5,144 nt of DNA from assembly GCA_002347475.1 (NCBI GenBank), contig DDXI01000177.1:2456-7599 (forward strand), written 5' to 3'. Positions 5,027-5,144 of the stretch are shown one piece after another. The stretch's first letter is position 1, and each line of letters begins with the position of its first letter. This DNA is from Peptococcaceae bacterium UBA2264. Lineage in GTDB: Bacteria > Bacillota > Desulfitobacteriia > Desulfitobacteriales > Desulfitobacteriaceae. A program made the translations under genes and the position numbers. The notes below the pieces were generated by a model. It was not told the origin of the DNA. It made no database searches and worked only from the letters and a program-made list of their open reading frames with translations.

Positions 5027-5144
5027 TCATAAAATCCATTTTCTTTGTATATTTCGCATGCTTATATAAAACAGCAGCACAGAAAATCCAGCTAGAATTG
5101 TGAAATCCAGCCAAATATTTAGCATTCCGGTTTTCATTAAAGCA
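5027..5144 (-). CDS. ABC-2-type transporter permease, C-terminal fragment at window edge
   Basis: From the right edge an open frame of 38 residues ends at TGA 5029-5027. It begins ALMKTGMLNIW, continues with one hydrophobic helix (about LDFTILAGFSVLLFYISM) and ends with a short basic tail RNIQRKWIL. This is the typical ending of ABC-2 export permeases (drug, lipid or polysaccharide exporters): a periplasmic-side segment, the last helix and a few charged cytoplasmic residues. The rest of the gene, and presumably its ATPase, lies outside the window to the right. The call rests on a short segment, so another multi-helix membrane protein is possible. There is no sign that it belongs to the fmdE importer. 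Confidence 0.6.
   Translation of the reverse strand, partial: ALMKTGMLNIWLDFTILAGFSVLLFYISMRNIQRKWIL

Noticed and set aside
1..5144. tRNA, rRNA, CRISPR array or intact insertion sequence
   Set aside because: I saw no cloverleaf, rRNA-like segment, regularly spaced repeats or transposase in the window.

Overview
All recognisable genes lie on the minus strand, so the biology reads from right to left. Moderate GC in the main operon (about 45% where I counted, 2041-2100), strong GGAGG-type ribosome sites, a lipoprotein solute receptor and an FmdE protein with a C-terminal zinc finger suggest an anaerobic Gram-positive bacterium of the Clostridia. A Desulfitobacterium/Desulfosporosinus-like organism is my best guess. 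This is inference from gene content, not a taxonomic assignment.

Right to left: (1) 5144-5027 is the C-terminal end of an ABC-2-type membrane permease that runs in from outside. (2) About 5023-4834 holds a short in-frame remnant resembling the C-terminal part of a small HD-domain phosphohydrolase, without its catalytic half. (3) 4848-4090 is an intact alpha/beta hydrolase that is visibly GC-richer than its surroundings and takes its ribosome site from the HD remnant. (4) 4089-3466 has no convincing gene but contains signals: a good promoter, a perfect 11-bp-arm palindrome and a strong intrinsic terminator, all oriented leftward and together looking like a roughly 140-nt small RNA or attenuated leader. 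Further left is a long leader with several stable inverted repeats, including a possible pseudoknot.

(5) 3465-1 is a tightly packed operon: an FmdE-family protein, a FecCD/BtuC-type permease, its ATPase and a lipoprotein substrate-binding protein that runs off the left edge. The first three genes overlap and the fourth follows after 28 bases. Together they form a complete type II ABC importer of the kind used for iron-siderophores, haem, cobalamin and, in some bacteria, molybdate or tungstate. The coupled FmdE gene makes a metal-oxyanion or metal-cofactor substrate attractive, but the sequence does not prove the substrate.

The points most worth following are the FmdE-importer coupling, the small transcription unit at about 3963-3825, the structured leader ahead of fmdE, and the HD-remnant/hydrolase junction.
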